Assembly (NCBI RefSeq): GCF_027580225.2
Contig: NC_073354.2
Location: forward strand, 7,974,001 to 8,038,000
Length of the DNA: 64,000 bases
Source: Misgurnus anguillicaudatus
Taxonomy: Eukaryota > Chordata > Actinopteri > Cypriniformes > Cobitidae
Reading direction: 5' to 3'
In this document: positions 62,297-64,000 of the stretch, piece by piece
Position numbering within the stretch: position 1 is the first letter of the stretch
How the letters are laid out: the number at the start of each line of letters is the position of its first letter
Notes under the pieces: generated by a model
The model's database searches: none
Told to the model about the DNA's origin: nothing
Seen by the model: only the letters and a program-made list of their open reading frames with translations
Made by a program: the position numbers and the translations under genes

Positions 62297-62957
62297 AACA
62301 AAACATTGAATGTTTTCTCAAACTTTAAATAAAAACGTCTGCTTAACCAATTAACTTATATAAAAAATTGCTGCTTCATTCTTAATTCTTTATAATTCAT
62401 CTTTGTCACGGTAGAATGGGTAAACTGGTGGGCCGGTCATCATTCAGTGTCAGTTAGTGGTTACAACTTAACTTGTGACACATTGTTGAAACATCTTAAC
62501 CAACAAGAAGTTCATTTGTAAAGACTTGATTGCACAGGACCGGTCAAGTTAACCACAACGGCTCCACAGTGTAATGCACAACACTTTACATTTAACCACT
62601 TTACTTGCACTTTCATTGTAAACCCATCAATATATAATCCATCAATATTCTTTATTTTTCCTTTATTATATATATATATATTTAGGTGGAGGCTTTAAAT
62701 AAGCCCTTTGGGTTTTATGCCTCTTCCTGCACAATATATGGATTATATTTTTATTTTATTTTTATGTATTTATGCAAATAAACCAATAAATAAACCAATA
62801 TCATATAAATGAGAATTAATGATGGAAGATTTTCAGAACAGTCCCAGAGCTACATGGTTTCAAATTAACACAAGTATGAAACGATGAATAAACTGTTGGG
62901 ATGTGCATAAGATTTGCAAGTTTAGTGACTGAATGCACAAAAGAAAGATGCAAGATT
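62297..62957. other. Intergenic between amd1 and the RS-rich gene
   Basis: Holds an (AT)n run near 62668-62681. No further feature recognised. Confidence 0.45.
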
Positions 62958-62963
62958 TTATTT
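62958..62963 (-). terminator. Candidate poly(A) signal of the RS-rich gene
   Basis: The minus strand reads AATAAA here, about 190 nt past the TAA stop. A short 3' UTR would follow. Other AT-rich hexamers are nearby, so this is only the most likely choice. Confidence 0.45.
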
Positions 62964-63153
62964 GTATAATAACTCTATACAAATGTAATAGTTTGAATAG
63001 TTTAAATGTTACACCAGAGTTTCAAAAACTTTTACAAAAGAATGAAATGAGATTAAAGCCAAGACGATATTTTAAGAGAAATCACCGGTTCATTCACACC
63101 ACCTGAATTCATCTGTAATGAAACAATATAATGCGAGACGCTGCGTCACATCT

Positions 63154-63351
63154 TTAATACTTTGATCTTCTAGGGCTGCGACTGCGGCTGCGCTCTCGTC
63201 TGCGGCTTTTCTCTTTGTGCCGTTTAAAGTCGCCGTCTCTCTCTCTTCCTCGGTCTCTGTGTTTGTCCCAGCCTCTCTCTCTCTCATGTCTGTCTCTGGA
63301 TCGGGAACGCTGTCTGCCTTTATCTTTGTCTCTCCGACTCTCATCACGATC
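63154..63351 (-). CDS. RS-rich gene, terminal coding exon
   Basis: 66 codons including the stop; begins DRDESRRDKDKGRQRSRSRD and ends SRSRSPRRSKY. The alternating Arg-Asp, Arg-Glu and Arg-Ser content is what supports coding. The mirror-image CT-rich readings on the plus strand are shadows. Confidence 0.78.
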   Translation of the reverse strand, partial: DRDESRRDKDKGRQRSRSRDRHERERGWDKHRDRGRERDGDFKRHKEKSRRRERSRSRSPRRSKY

Positions 63352-63708
63352 CTACAGGAGAGAAATACTAACAGCTATGAGCATACAGGCACCAGCAAAT
63401 GTGTGACACATTGATGAGAGGAGATAAAGAAACATGCTAATCCAATATAAGCATATTACACAGAAGATAAAAAAGGGAGGAGAAAACCTTCCCCATATTA
63501 TTTGTAATTTATGTAAAATGCTCTACATTCAATTATGGTGTGAATATATCAGTCATTTTATTCTGCGGCTGCTGGTTTAGTATTTGATCTTCAACATTAA
63601 CACAAGCTGAGATCTATTCAAAACATCAAACCTTTGATTTCTTGTCTTTTGTTCTGTCAGCGTCTGAATGTCGTTTTCTGTCGTCTCTCTTCTCTTCCTC
63701 ATCTTCAT
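63154..63708 (-). CDS. RS/RD-rich protein, last two coding exons (probable splicing-related factor)
   Basis: Two exons (63632-63708 and 63154-63351) join in frame. They give an acidic stretch (DEDEEEKRDD), then a strongly charged RD/RE/RS tail ending RRRERSRSRSPRRSKY and TAA at 63154-63156. Such C-terminal RS domains are typical of spliceosome-associated nuclear proteins. The part that would identify the gene lies right of the window, so no symbol is given. Splice borders: donor GTTTGA and acceptors TTTTAG and CTGTAG. The gene converges on amd1. Confidence 0.75.
63632..63708 (-). CDS. RS-rich gene, penultimate coding exon
   Basis: 77 nt encoding DEDEEEKRDDRKRHSDADRT and KDKKSK; starts in phase 2. 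It joins the terminal exon in frame as KSKDRDES. Confidence 0.72.
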
Positions 63709-64000
63709 CTAAAAGAAGCTCATAACGGGAGCTTTACAAAACAGTTAAGAAATACAACTGAAGATAAACATAATGCTGTAATGTTGTAGATAATGCAACC
63801 TTTACTTAAAATGTAACCAGTAGTTAACACAGCAAGTTAAACCGGTCTCCATTCCTCACTGCAAACCCCCATTCAGGTCAACTCTAGTAATATGCAAAGC
63901 AAAGTCCCCAAACATTATTCATGTTGGTGGAAATGGGTCGGTTAAATGGGTCACATATGCACCTTCATGTTGACTTTATGGATTTGAGCTCTTTCACAAA

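Overview
The window is vertebrate nuclear DNA, almost certainly from a cyprinid-like teleost fish. Small exons with GT-AG borders are scattered over a 64 kb AT-rich background. That background is packed with fish-type DNA transposons: Tc1/mariner, hAT, PIF/Harbinger-like remains, and many palindromic MITEs with TTAA or 8-bp target duplications. There is also a Ty3/gypsy retrotransposon, simple repeats and a tRNA-derived SINE. No bacterial features are present.

Layout. (1) 1-1910: the 5' part of a Ty3/gypsy-like LTR element on the minus strand (LTR, gag, start of pol). (2) 5428-45612, minus strand: eleven coding exons (370 codons) of the Mediator kinase CDK19. The first exon is at the right end and the last C-terminal exons lie beyond the left edge. 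Introns 1 and 2 (about 10.6 and 14.8 kb) hold most of the repeats, including a 59-bp minisatellite split by a hAT element. (3) About 45613-46427: a head-to-head intergenic region of about 0.8 kb. It carries a ZNF143-like motif and an E-box on the CDK19 side, and CCAAT, CRE-like and TATA-like elements on the AMD1 side. (4) 46428-58351, plus strand: AMD1 (S-adenosylmethionine decarboxylase). It has the regulatory MAGDIS upstream ORF, nine coding exons, an in-frame open 3' extension after the UGA stop, and a roughly 2 kb 3' UTR. (5) 58373-62957: repeat-rich intergenic DNA. (6) 63154-63708, minus strand: the last two coding exons of an unidentified RS-rich, probably splicing-related, protein.

The CDK19-AMD1 head-to-head order matches the arrangement I know from human 6q21, which supports calling the kinase CDK19 rather than its paralogue CDK8. 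AMD1 makes the aminopropyl donor for spermidine and spermine. Two translational devices are visible on its mRNA: the cap-proximal polyamine-sensing uORF and the readthrough/ribosome-queuing 3' extension.

Main oddities. Two AMD1 introns lack a canonical GT donor at the conserved exon border, although every coding exon is intact. A Tc1/mariner element has become a 1.5 kb near-perfect palindrome. Several MITE families with different interiors share TTAA targets and AGG ends, and two of them abut across a single TTAA.
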